From positions 186,001 through 250,000 of the forward strand of contig JABSOM010000001.1 of NCBI GenBank assembly GCA_013215945.1: a DNA stretch of 64,000 bases, in the 5' to 3' direction. Source of the stretch: Campylobacteraceae bacterium. Lineage in GTDB: Bacteria > Campylobacterota > Campylobacteria > Campylobacterales > Arcobacteraceae. The notes beneath the pieces were generated by a model that made no database searches, was not told the origin of the DNA, and was given only the letters and a program-made list of their open reading frames with translations. The first letter of the stretch is position 1. The number at the start of each line of letters is the position of its first letter. Of this stretch, positions 52,771 through 62,268 are shown piece by piece. The translations under genes and the position numbers were made by a program.

Positions 52771-55139
52771 TACATATAGTTTTGATTATTCTCTAAAGAC
52801 TCAGCATTTATATTATTGCTTAAACTTTCTAAAATTTCATTCGTAGAATTTCTTGCATGTTCTTGTTTTTCTTCTTTTTCTTGATTTCTGGCATCACCTT
52901 GCATATTAAAATCCAGTGAAAACTCACTGTCATCTAAAAAAGTCTTAGAAAGTGCAGAACGTAAAGTACTTTCATTTTCATTCATTGTTTCAAGGGTATT
53001 TTGACTGGACATATTTAAAGAAATACTTAATCCATTTTCTTTATCATGTTTCATAATAACAGAAATTGAGCCCAAAGTAGAAGGATTTAATAACATTCTA
53101 AATGCAGTTACTGGTGGTTTATAATTTTCATACATTTTTTTAGCAATATCTGACATTAGCGAAGAAACATTTTGTCTTGCCGATATAATTTTGGTTTCCA
53201 AAGAATTTAAATTGAGTCCCGATACATTTAACGTAAAATCAGGCAAATCATTTAATTCATTTTCTATAATATTAGCATTAACTGTTCCTAAAATATTCTC
53301 AATATTTGTTTTTAATATATTTTTTGAGAATGCTAACTTATCCAAAACAAGTTCTTTGCTTAAAACTTTTTTGTCTGATTTTTTAGAATCCATCTTGACT
53401 TCTGTTAAATCAAGTTCTAAATCCTTTGCAACCGTTTTTAGTGTAACAATACTTTTATCTTCAATAATAGATTTTTTATTTTCTGATAATGTTTGCATTT
53501 CTTGTCTACTGGCAACTCTTTGTTGAGAAGAAAGAAAAATATTGCTTAATAAACTTTCTTTTGAGGATTTTACATCAATTTTATCACTAATAAAAGAAAC
53601 TTTTTCACTGTTTTTTTCTAAGTTATTTTCTATTTTTTGGTCATTTTTTAAAGAAGATGTATTATTCTTGTTTAGAATATCTTCTTTATTAAGCTTTATT
53701 TTTTCAGGTGATAATCCATTTGTAGAAAGTTTTGAAAATTCATTTGCTGCATTTTTATTAGAATTTGAATCATTTACTTTAAGATTATTATTGTTTGCTA
53801 AGATAGTATCTCTAGTATCACTTTTAAGTACTTTCTCAGAATTATTATTTTTATCCTTGAGATTTATAACAATATTATCTTTAACAATTTGTGATTTGTC
53901 ATTTCTAAGTTCTTTTTTTGGCTCTTCTTGTTTTAGATTTTCATCTTTTATTATTTTGACATCATTTTTTATATCTTTGGTATTTTCAAGTCCATCTAAA
54001 TTTTTATTTAAATTTTTTGAAACACTAACAGTGTCGAATACTTGTAGTTTTATATCTTTTGTATTATCATTTGAAAATACAGGAGACATTGTACTTGTTT
54101 TTTTATCATTCTTTTGAAGTAGAGAAGGAATATTCTTTTCAAGAACAGTGAGATTATCATTAACTTTTTTGCTGCTTATTTCTATTTTTTCATCTTTATT
54201 TTCTTTTTTGATATCAGAAAAAACTTCTTTTTTTATTTCATCACTCTTTGTATCTACTTTGATCGTACTTTCTTCTATTTTAACAGAAGAAGTATTTGAT
54301 TTTATATTATCTTTAACAGTATTTAACAAACTCACATCATTTTTATTTGAACGTAGAGGAGAGGAAGATTTTGTACTTTTTATCTCAATTTCTTCCTTTA
54401 AACTCTTTTCACTTTTTTGCGTATTTTCATTTATATTGGGATTCTTTTTGCTAACATCCACAACATCGCTAATTTTATTATTTTTGGAATTTTCTATTTT
54501 ATTTTCACTAGACTCATTTTTTTCGTTTTGTTTATTAATATTAATCTCACCAAGCACAGCAGTTTTGTTATTTATAGTGTCTGCTTTAATATTTTCATTT
54601 GATTTATTATTTGGATTATCTGTTTTAATATTCTCATTGGATTTATTATTTGGGTTAACTGTTTTAATATTTTCATTGGATTTATTATTTAGATTATCTG
54701 TTTTGATATTTTCATTGGATTTATTATTTAGACTATTGTTCATATTATTATCAATGTTTTTAAGCTCAGAACTAGTATTTTTAAGAGATTTTACTAATTT
54801 AGAAGAGTTTGAGTTATCATTGTTTTTTATTTCTTTTATTTCAATTTTTTCGTGTGAAGAAATTTTTTCTTTGGTTTCAAAAATTAATTTATCTAATAAT
54901 GAAGAAGAACCTATACTTTTATTAGCTAAGGTTTGATTCTCTAATTTATCAATTTTTTTATTGCTCTTATGGTTTGAGGTGTTATTTAATTCTTTTTGAA
55001 CAGAGATACTTTTTTTTGCATCGTTTAAAAGCTGATCAAATAAGGACATGCCTTCTTTTGAACTTGTTTTATTATTCGTTTTAAGAGAAAGAACAGTGGC
55101 TTTATTATCTAAAAGTATATCTAGTTTTTTATCCATCAT
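52770..55139 (-). CDS. fliK: FliK, hook-length control protein
   Basis: The 789-aa protein is low in complexity (Asn, Lys, Ser) for the first ~600 residues, then has the compact Flg_hook C-terminal domain (PSTLGSISVIMKHDKENGLSISL). The disordered part serves as the molecular ruler; here it includes an exact 39-bp tandem array. It is longer than the ~400 aa of enteric FliK. It sits between flgC and fliR. Confidence 0.88.
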   Translation of the reverse strand: MMDKKLDILLDNKATVLSLKTNNKTSSKEGMSLFDQLLNDAKKSISVQKELNNTSNHKSNKKIDKLENQTLANKSIGSSSLLDKLIFETKEKISSHEKIEIKEIKNNDNSNSSKLVKSLKNTSSELKNIDNNMNNSLNNKSNENIKTDNLNNKSNENIKTVNPNNKSNENIKTDNPNNKSNENIKADTINNKTAVLGEININKQNEKNESSENKIENSKNNKISDVVDVSKKNPNINENTQKSEKSLKEEIEIKSTKSSSPLRSNKNDVSLLNTVKDNIKSNTSSVKIEESTIKVDTKSDEIKKEVFSDIKKENKDEKIEISSKKVNDNLTVLEKNIPSLLQKNDKKTSTMSPVFSNDNTKDIKLQVFDTVSVSKNLNKNLDGLENTKDIKNDVKIIKDENLKQEEPKKELRNDKSQIVKDNIVINLKDKNNNSEKVLKSDTRDTILANNNNLKVNDSNSNKNAANEFSKLSTNGLSPEKIKLNKEDILNKNNTSSLKNDQKIENNLEKNSEKVSFISDKIDVKSSKESLLSNIFLSSQQRVASRQEMQTLSENKKSIIEDKSIVTLKTVAKDLELDLTEVKMDSKKSDKKVLSKELVLDKLAFSKNILKTNIENILGTVNANIIENELNDLPDFTLNVSGLNLNSLETKIISARQNVSSLMSDIAKKMYENYKPPVTAFRMLLNPSTLGSISVIMKHDKENGLSISLNMSSQNTLETMNENESTLRSALSKTFLDDSEFSLDFNMQGDARNQEKEEKQEHARNSTNEILESLSNNINAESLENNQNYM
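54581..54736 (-). repeat. Four 39-bp tandem repeats within fliK
   Basis: Four consecutive 39-bp units (54581, 54620, 54659, 54698) encode the 13-residue unit NNKSNENIKTDNP with small changes. The exact period and high identity point to recent slippage or recombination, with a likely effect on ruler length. Confidence 0.95.
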
Positions 55140-55146
55140 TTACTCT

Positions 55147-55608
55147 TTATTGTCTTAATATTTCTAATGTTTTTTTGTCTATATCTTTATGTGCTGTAAA
55201 AGATGCGACATTGGCTTCATATGACCTCATTGCTTCAATTAAATCAACCATTTCCACTACAGGGTTAATATTAGGATAAGCAACATATCCATCTTGGTTT
55301 GCATCAGGATGAGAAGGTTCATATCTCATAATAGGCTCATCTTTAGATTCTACTATTGTTTTAACACCTACGCCTCTTAAGGATAAATCTTGCTTTAGAT
55401 TAAGTGACATTTCGCTGTCGTTTTTATTTGTTTTATTACTTGCTTGTAACAATAAATCTTCAAAAACAACATGTTGTTTTTTATAGGGGCCACCATCAAT
55501 AGTATGAGTAGTTTTTGCATTTGCTATGTTTGCAGAAACTACATTAATTCGAGTTCGCTGAGCTCCCATACCAGATGTTGCAATATTATATCCATCAAAA
55601 AATCCCAT
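55147..55608 (-). CDS. flgC: FlgC, proximal rod protein
   Basis: The 153-aa protein has the rod N-terminus ATSGMGAQRTRINVVSANIANAKT and C-terminal VVEMVDLIEAMRSYEANVASFTAHK. It is part of the rod. flgB, which usually precedes flgC, is not in the window; fliE follows the normal order. Confidence 0.97.
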   Translation of the reverse strand: MGFFDGYNIATSGMGAQRTRINVVSANIANAKTTHTIDGGPYKKQHVVFEDLLLQASNKTNKNDSEMSLNLKQDLSLRGVGVKTIVESKDEPIMRYEPSHPDANQDGYVAYPNINPVVEMVDLIEAMRSYEANVASFTAHKDIDKKTLEILRQ

Positions 55609-55617
55609 ATCAATCTC

Positions 55618-55917
55618 CTATATTTGCATTCTCATAATTTCTTTATATGCGCCTAAAGCTTTATTCTTTACTTCTAGTGCCAGTTTTAGTGTACTTTCAG
55701 CTTTTGTTATTTTAGCAACTGCTTCTTGAAGATTAGGAACATCTCCTGTAGCGATTCCTCTCATAGCATCATAACCCTCAACTTGCGTCTTATTAACATC
55801 ATTAATTGCATTCTTAAGCATGTCATCAAAGGATTTTCCTTGTACTGCTTGCGTATTTGTTAAATCATTTTTAGCCAAAGAAAGAGTGTTTAAATTATTT
55901 AAAGAATTTATTTCCAT
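55618..55917 (-). CDS. fliE: FliE, rod/MS-ring junction protein
   Basis: The 99-aa protein has the FliE pattern SFDDMLKNAINDVNKTQ and LKLALEVKNKALGAYKEIMRMQI. It joins the rod to the MS ring. It lies 9 nt before flgC. Confidence 0.95.
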   Translation of the reverse strand: MEINSLNNLNTLSLAKNDLTNTQAVQGKSFDDMLKNAINDVNKTQVEGYDAMRGIATGDVPNLQEAVAKITKAESTLKLALEVKNKALGAYKEIMRMQI

Positions 55918-55926
55918 TTAAGATCC

Positions 55927-56256
55927 TTATTTTGGATTTTCTGTTGTATTTGTACTTATTTTTAACTCACTTAACAATGAATCAATGCGTTCACTTTGAT
56001 AAGTGAATTCCATTTCACTTTTTTTATTATCTAAAGAAAATAATAATATTATCATAGATAACATCAGGTTTGTTATACCTTTTAATGCGATAGTAACACC
56101 AATTACACCCAAAATCATTTCTAAAGGTGAGAATAATTCTGCATTAATTACAAAAAAAACAGACGTTGCAAAAAAACCACTTGCAATATATAACCTGAAT
56201 AATCCAGAGTTAATCATATTTTGTGTAAATCTTTCTACTAGCACGAACACGTCCAT
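55927..56256 (-). CDS. Unknown membrane protein ahead of fliE
   Basis: The 109-aa protein has two or three membrane helices (about 15-38, 40-58, 58-75) and an acidic/Ser-rich cytoplasmic tail. No family is recognised. It lies 9 nt before fliE and 58 nt after flhG, in an otherwise wholly flagellar run, so a motility role is plausible. A TATAAA-like box in the 58-nt gap may be a secondary promoter. Confidence 0.7.
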   Translation of the reverse strand: MDVFVLVERFTQNMINSGLFRLYIASGFFATSVFFVINAELFSPLEMILGVIGVTIALKGITNLMLSMIILLFSLDNKKSEMEFTYQSERIDSLLSELKISTNTTENPK

Positions 56257-56314
56257 GAACTAGTAAAAACAGTAAAAAATATTTTTATAAAAAAAAGATT
56301 CACTTGATTTACCT

Positions 56315-57148
56315 TTATTTAATTGTTTTAAGTAAAGCGTTAATAATTAGATTAAGTTCTTTACTTACTTGGTCATTTTTAAATTCTTTTGTGAAGAGTT
56401 TTCTAAGTCTTCCTGTTGTTGGAATACACTTAGATGTCGACACATTACCGATATATTCTACCATAAAGTTATTGTTTAATCTATTCTTTTTAGCTAAAGA
56501 AACCAAAGAATTTGTGATAGATTCCCCAATTTTATAGTTTTGAGTATGGTTATAGCACAATATAAGCTTAGATTTATCTTTGGATAACATTTTCATCAAA
56601 GCGTATACATCTGTAAGTGCGCTTGGATCTGTTGTAGTAATTGCTAAGATATTAGGAGAAATAGCCAGAAATTCTTTAACATACTCATTTAAACCAGCTC
56701 CTGTATCAATTAAAAGAAAATCAAAACGGTTTAAAGCAAGTAAATCTTTTACAATACGTGCAAAAACAAAAGAACTGTTATTTTTACTGTATTGATAACC
56801 ACTTTTTCCAGCAATCAAAGTAATATTTTGATATTTTGTTTTTAATAATACACGCTCTAGTTTTACTTTTCCTTCTATATAATCAAACAAAGTAGCAGAA
56901 GGCTTTAAATCAAGCAATACTTGCATATTAGCCAAACCAATATCAGCATCCAAAATAGCTACCTTATAGCCTTTTGAAGCAAGAACATAAGCAATATTTG
57001 CAGAAAATGTTGATTTACCAACTCCTCCTTTTCCAGAAGTAATGGTAAGCAGTTTCGTACGAGACTTAATATTACTAAGGTTAACTTCTTCTTTTCTTGA
57101 TGCCAGGTTGATTAGTTTATGTGCTTGGGTCGAAATAGAATTAAACAT
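56315..57148 (-). CDS. flhG: FlhG (MinD-like flagellar number ATPase)
   Basis: The 277-aa MinD/ParA-type ATPase has [19 protein letters not shown] (deviant Walker A), [11 protein letters not shown] and LLIDTGAGL. With FlhF it sets flagellar number and place. The gene starts right at the flhF stop. Confidence 0.94.
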   Translation of the reverse strand: MFNSISTQAHKLINLASRKEEVNLSNIKSRTKLLTITSGKGGVGKSTFSANIAYVLASKGYKVAILDADIGLANMQVLLDLKPSATLFDYIEGKVKLERVLLKTKYQNITLIAGKSGYQYSKNNSSFVFARIVKDLLALNRFDFLLIDTGAGLNEYVKEFLAISPNILAITTTDPSALTDVYALMKMLSKDKSKLILCYNHTQNYKIGESITNSLVSLAKKNRLNNNFMVEYIGNVSTSKCIPTTGRLRKLFTKEFKNDQVSKELNLIINALLKTIK

Positions 57149-58318
57149 TTATCTTCTCGCCAATTTACATTGAGAAAAACATTCAATCAAATAAGAAGCA
57201 TCAGCAACTATTAAATCATCAGGAACATTTTGCCCAATAGAAAAATAAATAATTGATTTTTTCGTTTTATGAGAAAAAGAAATTAAATTTCCAAAACTCT
57301 TTGTTTCATCCAGTTTAGTAAATGTCAAATAATTAATATTTAAACGAGAGTAGTTAGTATAAATATCCAAAAGATCACTTTGTTTTACATTAGCAGGTAA
57401 TACCAGTATTTTATCAATAGGAATTTCATCCACTCTGTTTTGATATTCATTAATCATTTCAATTTTATCTACATCGTATTGGCTGGATCCTGCTGTATCT
57501 ATAAATATATAATTACAATCTTTTAAGCGCAACAGTGCTTCTACTAATTCTTCTGGTTTTTTAACCACTTCTAAAGGCAAACGCATAATATTTGTATACG
57601 CTTGCAATTGTTCAATTGCTCCTACTCTAAAAGAGTCTAAAGTAATAATACCTACTTTATAATTTTGTCCCAGTTTATAGGCATAACGTGCTGCTAATTT
57701 GGCAATAGTTGTTGTTTTTCCAACACCAGTAGGTCCAACCATCATCATAATTTTACGCTGGTGCTTACGTAGAGGAACTTCATGTTTAATAGGAATAATT
57801 CTACGTAAAATTAATTTAAAAAAATCTTTTACTTTTTTATTGTTGGATTTCATTTGAACAGGAAATTGTTTAATTGTTTTTTTCATAATAGTATAGGTCA
57901 TTTCTTGATCAAATTCATTTTTTTCAAATAAATTATACATTGCAGCAAACTCTATAGGAATGCTTAAATCAAAAAGTTGTGATTTAGGATGCCACAAAGA
58001 TTCTTGTACTTGAGCAATAGAATCTTGCATTTTTAAGATTTCTGTTCTAAAATCATAAACAGATGCAGCAAATTTTTTATCTTTTTTATTGCTGTGTTTA
58101 TCATCATTTTTGGTTAGTATTTTTTTAGTGAATTTACTTTCAAACTTAGCATCGTATTCATCTTCTAAAGCAACCATAACTTCATACATATCTTCACCAT
58201 TATCAGCTTTTGAAGATATTTTTTTTGTAGAAATTACAATTGCTTCTTCTCCACACTCTTCTTGAGCTTTTTTCAAAGCAATAGTTGGTGTTCTTCCTAA
58301 AAAAGAGAGCATATTCAT
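57149..58318 (-). CDS. flhF: FlhF, SRP-like flagellar GTPase
   Basis: The 389-aa protein has a basic, variable N-terminus and a SRP-GTPase domain with GPTGVGKTTTIAKLAARY, TLDSFRVGAIEQLQAY and DTAGSSQYD. It recruits early flagellar parts to the pole. It overlaps flgA by 4 nt. Confidence 0.96.
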   Translation of the reverse strand: MNMLSFLGRTPTIALKKAQEECGEEAIVISTKKISSKADNGEDMYEVMVALEDEYDAKFESKFTKKILTKNDDKHSNKKDKKFAASVYDFRTEILKMQDSIAQVQESLWHPKSQLFDLSIPIEFAAMYNLFEKNEFDQEMTYTIMKKTIKQFPVQMKSNNKKVKDFFKLILRRIIPIKHEVPLRKHQRKIMMMVGPTGVGKTTTIAKLAARYAYKLGQNYKVGIITLDSFRVGAIEQLQAYTNIMRLPLEVVKKPEELVEALLRLKDCNYIFIDTAGSSQYDVDKIEMINEYQNRVDEIPIDKILVLPANVKQSDLLDIYTNYSRLNINYLTFTKLDETKSFGNLISFSHKTKKSIIYFSIGQNVPDDLIVADASYLIECFSQCKLARR

Positions 58319-58713
58319 TTATTTTGTCCATTTTTGTAAATCTTTTTTACTTTTCCATTATTTTTTTTAATTGTTATGTATTCATCATTTTGGAAAATAA
58401 TTTTACCATTTTGTTCTATTTGAATATTTCCAAAATTAAAAATTACTGAGTTTTTCTTGTAGATTTTTACACTTGATTTACAAATAACAGAGTTTTTATT
58501 GATGAAGTGTTTGGATATATATTTTTCATTATCTAAGGCTTTAATAGTAAGTGGTACACATCTTTTTTTTATATTTTCAATAGAAAGAAAACGCAAGTTT
58601 TTTTTTAAAATAGGAGCATTATAATCAATTTTATTTATAGCAATTAAAACATCTACAGCAGTAAGGGGAGAAAGTAGAAAAACTAAGAAAAGAAGATTAA
58701 ACCTTAATATCAA
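58315..58713 (-). CDS. flgA: FlgA, P-ring assembly chaperone (SAF domain)
   Basis: The likely start is a TTG at 58713 because a perfect GGAGGA lies 7 nt upstream; the ATG at 58726 sits on that site and lies inside the previous gene. The ~132-aa product has a signal peptide (FNLLFLVFLLSPLTA) and a short SAF-type domain (DYNAPILKKNLRFLSIENI...ISKHFINKNSVI). It is shorter than enteric FlgA (~200 aa) but the operon position supports it. Confidence 0.75.
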   Translation of the reverse strand: MILRFNLLFLVFLLSPLTAVDVLIAINKIDYNAPILKKNLRFLSIENIKKRCVPLTIKALDNEKYISKHFINKNSVICKSSVKIYKKNSVIFNFGNIQIEQNGKIIFQNDEYITIKKNNGKVKKIYKNGQNK

Positions 58714-59074
58714 TAAGTTTTCCTCCATTTTGTTCAGATATTTCGTCTACAATATCTTTATACATTTCTTTTATAGGCAATACAATACTTGCTAATTTAT
58801 GGTTTAAAGAATACAAGTCTTTTAATTCTGTTTCAAGATTTTCAATCACTTCTTTATAATCTTCTATATTACCACCCGCTTGAACTTCTTTTACTAATTC
58901 TTCATTTAATAATTCTTTCTCACGGCCCAAAGCATCAATAAGTTCTTGTTTTTCATCATTTCTATTAAGTAGATTTTCATGTTTTGCTTTTTTGATATCT
59001 TCAATATCATCCAAAATAGATTGTTTCATTTTAGTAATAATCTTAAGCATTGCATTAATTTTGTTATTTATCAT
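58697..59074 (-). CDS. FlgN-like export chaperone
   Basis: The 125-aa protein is all-helical and charged, with two long amphipathic helices and KQELIDALGREKELLNEEL, the FlgN-type layout. FlgN-like chaperones bind the hook-associated proteins FlgK and FlgL. It overlaps the flgJ-like gene by 11 nt and flgA. Family call is by length, composition and place. Confidence 0.6.
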   Translation of the reverse strand: MINNKINAMLKIITKMKQSILDDIEDIKKAKHENLLNRNDEKQELIDALGREKELLNEELVKEVQAGGNIEDYKEVIENLETELKDLYSLNHKLASIVLPIKEMYKDIVDEISEQNGGKLIDIKV

Positions 59075-59375
59075 TATTACTGCCTTTTTTGTTTTCTCTG
59101 CTTAAAAACTCATAAAGCATATCCGAAATACCAAAACTACCTGCTGAGTTTCTAGAAATTGCATCTGTGTACATTCCTTTAAAAATATCAGCTCCCACAC
59201 CTTCTCCTGCAACATTTGTCTCTTTTAGAGATATATCTAATAGTTGCTGAGTGAAAAATGCTTCAAAGTCATTGCTTACTGCTCTAATGGCTTTATCTTC
59301 AAGTTTACTGGCATCTACTTTTTTAAGATTCTCACTGTTTAAATTCTGTAAACTAATATTTGTATTAATATCCAT
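59064..59375 (-). CDS. FlgJ-type rod-binding protein
   Basis: The ATG at 59375 follows the motB stop by 1 nt and has GGAA upstream; an in-frame start 18 nt earlier lies inside motB. The ~103-aa product matches only the rod-binding half of FlgJ (VSNDFEAFFTQQLLDIS, GADIFKGMYTDAISRNSAGS-type core). The muramidase half of enteric FlgJ is absent, as in other Campylobacterota. Confidence 0.85.
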   Translation of the reverse strand: MDINTNISLQNLNSENLKKVDASKLEDKAIRAVSNDFEAFFTQQLLDISLKETNVAGEGVGADIFKGMYTDAISRNSAGSFGISDMLYEFLSRENKKGSNNDK

Positions 59376-59376
59376 C

Positions 59377-60144
59377 TTATTCCAACCTATCAAAGAAACT
59401 TTCTTCTTCTAGTAAATTACTTTGACTTTCATCAGAGTAAAATTTCATTTCAACTCTTCTATTTTCTGCTGCAACTTCACTTTTTGGGTGAAAAGAAGAA
59501 TAACCAGATACTTTTAATTGTGCAGGATCAATTCTATTTTTTATTAATTCTTTAACAACTGAAATAGCTCTTAACGCAGATAAATCCCAACCATCTCTTG
59601 GCAAAGAATTTCCTGTTACTGTGTTAGAATTAGTATGTCCTATAATTTCTATAGAGAAATTTTGAGGCATGGTTCTAATTACTCTTGCAATTTTAGCAAT
59701 AAATACTTTGGCACTTCTATTGCTTAATTCATATTCACCTTCATTAAACATCAAACTTGAAGGGATATCCAAAGTAAACTCATTTTTACCCTTAGTTATT
59801 TCTAACTGTTCGGTTTCAATATTAGTACTTTGATTAATTTCTTCTAAAATTTCTTCTATTTCAGCCGCCGCTTGTTCATTAACATCTGCAGAATCAGATT
59901 CTTCTGAGCCCGTTGTATCACTAGAACCATACATATCCGTTTGTTCTCTGACATCCGAATTTTGATCTAAAAAACCCATGGCTTTTTTCATTACATCAAA
60001 ATACTCTTCAACTTTAGTTTTATCCATTACAGCCATAGACAATAATAGAATAAAAAAAGTTAATAACAAAGACATTAGGTCACCAAATTGAACCAGCCAA
60101 CCAGGTAAACATTTTTCACATTCAGGACATTTTTTATCAGCCAT
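59377..60144 (-). CDS. motB: MotB stator protein
   Basis: The 255-aa protein has one membrane helix with the proton-binding Asp in QFGDLMSLLLTFFILL (near 22), a Glu/Asp-rich linker and a C-terminal OmpA-like peptidoglycan-binding domain (IEIIGHTNSNTVTGN, LSALRAISVVKELI). It anchors the stator. It starts 8 nt after motA. Confidence 0.95.
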   Translation of the reverse strand: MADKKCPECEKCLPGWLVQFGDLMSLLLTFFILLLSMAVMDKTKVEEYFDVMKKAMGFLDQNSDVREQTDMYGSSDTTGSEESDSADVNEQAAAEIEEILEEINQSTNIETEQLEITKGKNEFTLDIPSSLMFNEGEYELSNRSAKVFIAKIARVIRTMPQNFSIEIIGHTNSNTVTGNSLPRDGWDLSALRAISVVKELIKNRIDPAQLKVSGYSSFHPKSEVAAENRRVEMKFYSDESQSNLLEEESFFDRLE

Positions 60145-60152
60145 AAGTCAGT

Positions 60153-60908
60153 CTATTCAGGTATTTCAACTAAAATTGCATTTAGTTTCATTTTAATATT
60201 ACCAATAGATTCTTCAGAAGCAATCATAGCAGTTCCCGCAATAACTACTTCATTCGCAGTTATCTCAACCTTATGTTTTTGAGCCAATTTACTTTCAATG
60301 ATACCTGCAAATAGTGTACCAATTAATGCACCGTACATGGTTGTAAGTAAAGCAACAGCCATAGCCGGCCCAACAGCAGCAGGATCAGATAAATTGGCAA
60401 GCATTGCAACTAAACCAACAAGCGTTCCAATCATTCCCATAGCCCCTGCTGTTCCCCCAATATTACCAAATAATGCAATCATTATTCCATGTCTATTGTC
60501 CAAGTGTTCATTTTTAAGCTCTAGCATTGGTACTAAAACATCTGGTTTTGTGCCATCTACTAATAATTGAAAAGCTTCTTTAAAAAAAGGATTTTTTTCT
60601 TCTAGGATTTTTTGCTCAATTTGCATAACCCCATGTTTTTTTATTTCAGTTGCATAAAAAGTGATTTTTTCTACTAACTCAGGAAGTGGTTCTACTTTTA
60701 CCTCATTAAAAGCAGCTTTAAGAGCAGGAGTAAATCTTTTTAAATCAGCGCTTTCAAATTGGCCAGCAGTTACAGCAGTTGTTCCTCCAATAACAATAAT
60801 AACAGAAGGAATATCCATATAAGGACCAAAACCAACCCCTCCAAGAACAATTGCTAATGCAACAAAACTCCATCCAGCTCCAAGTCCAATAACGGTACTT
60901 TTATCCAT
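60153..60908 (-). CDS. motA: MotA stator protein
   Basis: The 251-aa protein has four membrane helices; IGTLVGLVAMLANL and GPAMAVALLTTMYGALIGTLFAG hold the conserved stator prolines and the proton path. The cytoplasmic loop between helices 2 and 3 contacts the rotor. Its stop is 8 nt before motB. Confidence 0.95.
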   Translation of the reverse strand: MDKSTVIGLGAGWSFVALAIVLGGVGFGPYMDIPSVIIVIGGTTAVTAGQFESADLKRFTPALKAAFNEVKVEPLPELVEKITFYATEIKKHGVMQIEQKILEEKNPFFKEAFQLLVDGTKPDVLVPMLELKNEHLDNRHGIMIALFGNIGGTAGAMGMIGTLVGLVAMLANLSDPAAVGPAMAVALLTTMYGALIGTLFAGIIESKLAQKHKVEITANEVVIAGTAMIASEESIGNIKMKLNAILVEIPE

Positions 60909-60911
60909 ATA

Positions 60912-61820
60912 TTATCCTAATCCAATTTGACTTAAGCGTGTCATTTCATTTCCAATGTTCTTAATCTTTAAACCAAACTTTCCTTCAACAATAACGGCTT
61001 CACCTTCTCCAATTTTAATTCCATTAACCAAAATTTCTAAAGGTTCATTCACCATTTGTTCTAACTCAATAATTTCACCAATATCCCAACGCAAGATATC
61101 TTTTAACAAAAATATCTTTCTTCCTAAGCGTACGCTTAATCTAAGTTTTATATCAAAGAGCAGTTTTAAGTTTTTTGCAGAAGTGTCATTTAATAAAGCA
61201 GCAACGGAAGAAACCTCGCTGCTTAAAGCAGAAGGTGCTTCAGCAGCTGGTGCAGTACTGGAAGCTGCGTTTTCAACAGTTTCAAGCGTTTTTTCTACTT
61301 CTTTTCCTGTGATTTCAGCTATAAAAGGTAATATTACATCATCGAAATTAATTAAAACGGAAACTTTTTCATCGTCCATTGAAATATCAAAATCAAACGT
61401 ATTATCTCCAAAAGGAAGAGCCGAAATCTCTATTATTGAAGACTTAAGGACTTCTGATTTAATACTTCCAATATCATCAAAACCTTGGGCATTAATTGAA
61501 GTAGAAATAGAACCACAAACATTTGAAATGATTTCATTAATTGCATCTGCAATTTCATCATCTATATGCTCTTTTAAATCGCCCATTCCGCCTAACATTA
61601 AGTATTCAAATTTTGTAGCACTGCTAGTAGGTATATAAAATTTCCAATTACTTACTTGATCTTTAAAAGAAAACTTAATAGCAACTTCTATACTTTGTGT
61701 AGAGCTAATATCAGAAGCCACAGCATTTTTAGTTGAATTAATAGTGAAACTTTTTGATAACAACTGTTCTAAGGTATTAGAAAGCTCTTCTTTAATAATA
61801 TTTGATAAATCTGATGCCAA
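60912..61820 (-). CDS. fliY: FliY, switch protein with CheC-like and FliN (SpoA) domains
   Basis: The 302-aa protein has a CheC-type phosphatase-like N-terminal half (DDEIADAINEIISNVCGS) and a C-terminal SpoA/FliN domain (VRLGRKIFLLKDILRWDIGEIIELEQMVNEPLEILVNG) separated by an Ala/Ser linker. It forms the C-ring that sets rotation direction. It lies 3 nt before motA. Confidence 0.9.
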   Translation of the reverse strand: MASDLSNIIKEELSNTLEQLLSKSFTINSTKNAVASDISSTQSIEVAIKFSFKDQVSNWKFYIPTSSATKFEYLMLGGMGDLKEHIDDEIADAINEIISNVCGSISTSINAQGFDDIGSIKSEVLKSSIIEISALPFGDNTFDFDISMDDEKVSVLINFDDVILPFIAEITGKEVEKTLETVENAASSTAPAAEAPSALSSEVSSVAALLNDTSAKNLKLLFDIKLRLSVRLGRKIFLLKDILRWDIGEIIELEQMVNEPLEILVNGIKIGEGEAVIVEGKFGLKIKNIGNEMTRLSQIGLG

Positions 61821-61822
61821 TC

Positions 61823-62140
61823 TTAACCTTTATCTAACACTTCAGCAACTTTTGCTAATAAATGCGCTTTTACTTTCATCATATCTTCTGTAGGAAAGCG
61901 GTATTCTGCTTCACCTCTTGTAACTTTAATAAAAAAATCTTGTGAAGCTTTGTTATAACCGAACTTAACATTATCAATAATAATTTCATTGGGTAAGTCA
62001 ACTACAACTTCTTTATTCGCTTTTTTATGTTCTTCATTGTCTTTGACTTTTGGATTATCATCAACTTCAGGGACTTTTTGTATTTTTTCAACATTGCTTA
62101 TTTTTGCATTGTCAATATCTGGTATTCTTCCAACTTCCAT
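61823..62140 (-). CDS. flaG: FlaG-family protein
   Basis: The 105-aa protein has a polar N-terminus and the FlaG-type end (FGYNKASQDFFIKVTRGE, FPTEDMMKVKAHLLAKVAEVLDKG). FlaG affects filament length in related bacteria. It is first in the minus-strand flagellar run, with AGGAGG 6 nt upstream and an extended -10 promoter at 62173-62181. Confidence 0.8.
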   Translation of the reverse strand: MEVGRIPDIDNAKISNVEKIQKVPEVDDNPKVKDNEEHKKANKEVVVDLPNEIIIDNVKFGYNKASQDFFIKVTRGEAEYRFPTEDMMKVKAHLLAKVAEVLDKG

Positions 62141-62172
62141 AATAGCCTCCTATCTCATATCTAGTAACAATT

Positions 62173-62181
62173 ATTATACCA
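62173..62181 (-). promoter_or_regulatory. Extended -10 promoter of the flagellar locus
   Basis: TGGTATAAT on the minus strand is an exact extended -10 (TGnTATAAT), 33 nt before the flaG ATG. No -35 hexamer is obvious, as usual for Campylobacterota sigma70 promoters. No sigma54 motif is nearby. Confidence 0.7.
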
Positions 62182-62268
62182 AAATAAAATTAAAATAATT
62201 ATGTTTTAATATAAATAAGAAAATACCAATAAAAAATTGCCTATTCCTCTTTATAATAATAAAAGACT

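Noticed and set aside
54581-54736. CRISPR-like array of 39-bp units.
   Set aside because: The units adjoin without spacers and keep the reading frame of fliK, so they are coding tandem repeats.
53542-54936. Long plus-strand open frames (191 and 262 aa) opposite fliK, rich in Phe, Leu and Ser.
   Set aside because: They are the mirror of the low-complexity Lys/Asn/Ser-rich FliK coding strand, with no ribosome site or family features; fliK's C-terminal domain and operon place are clear.
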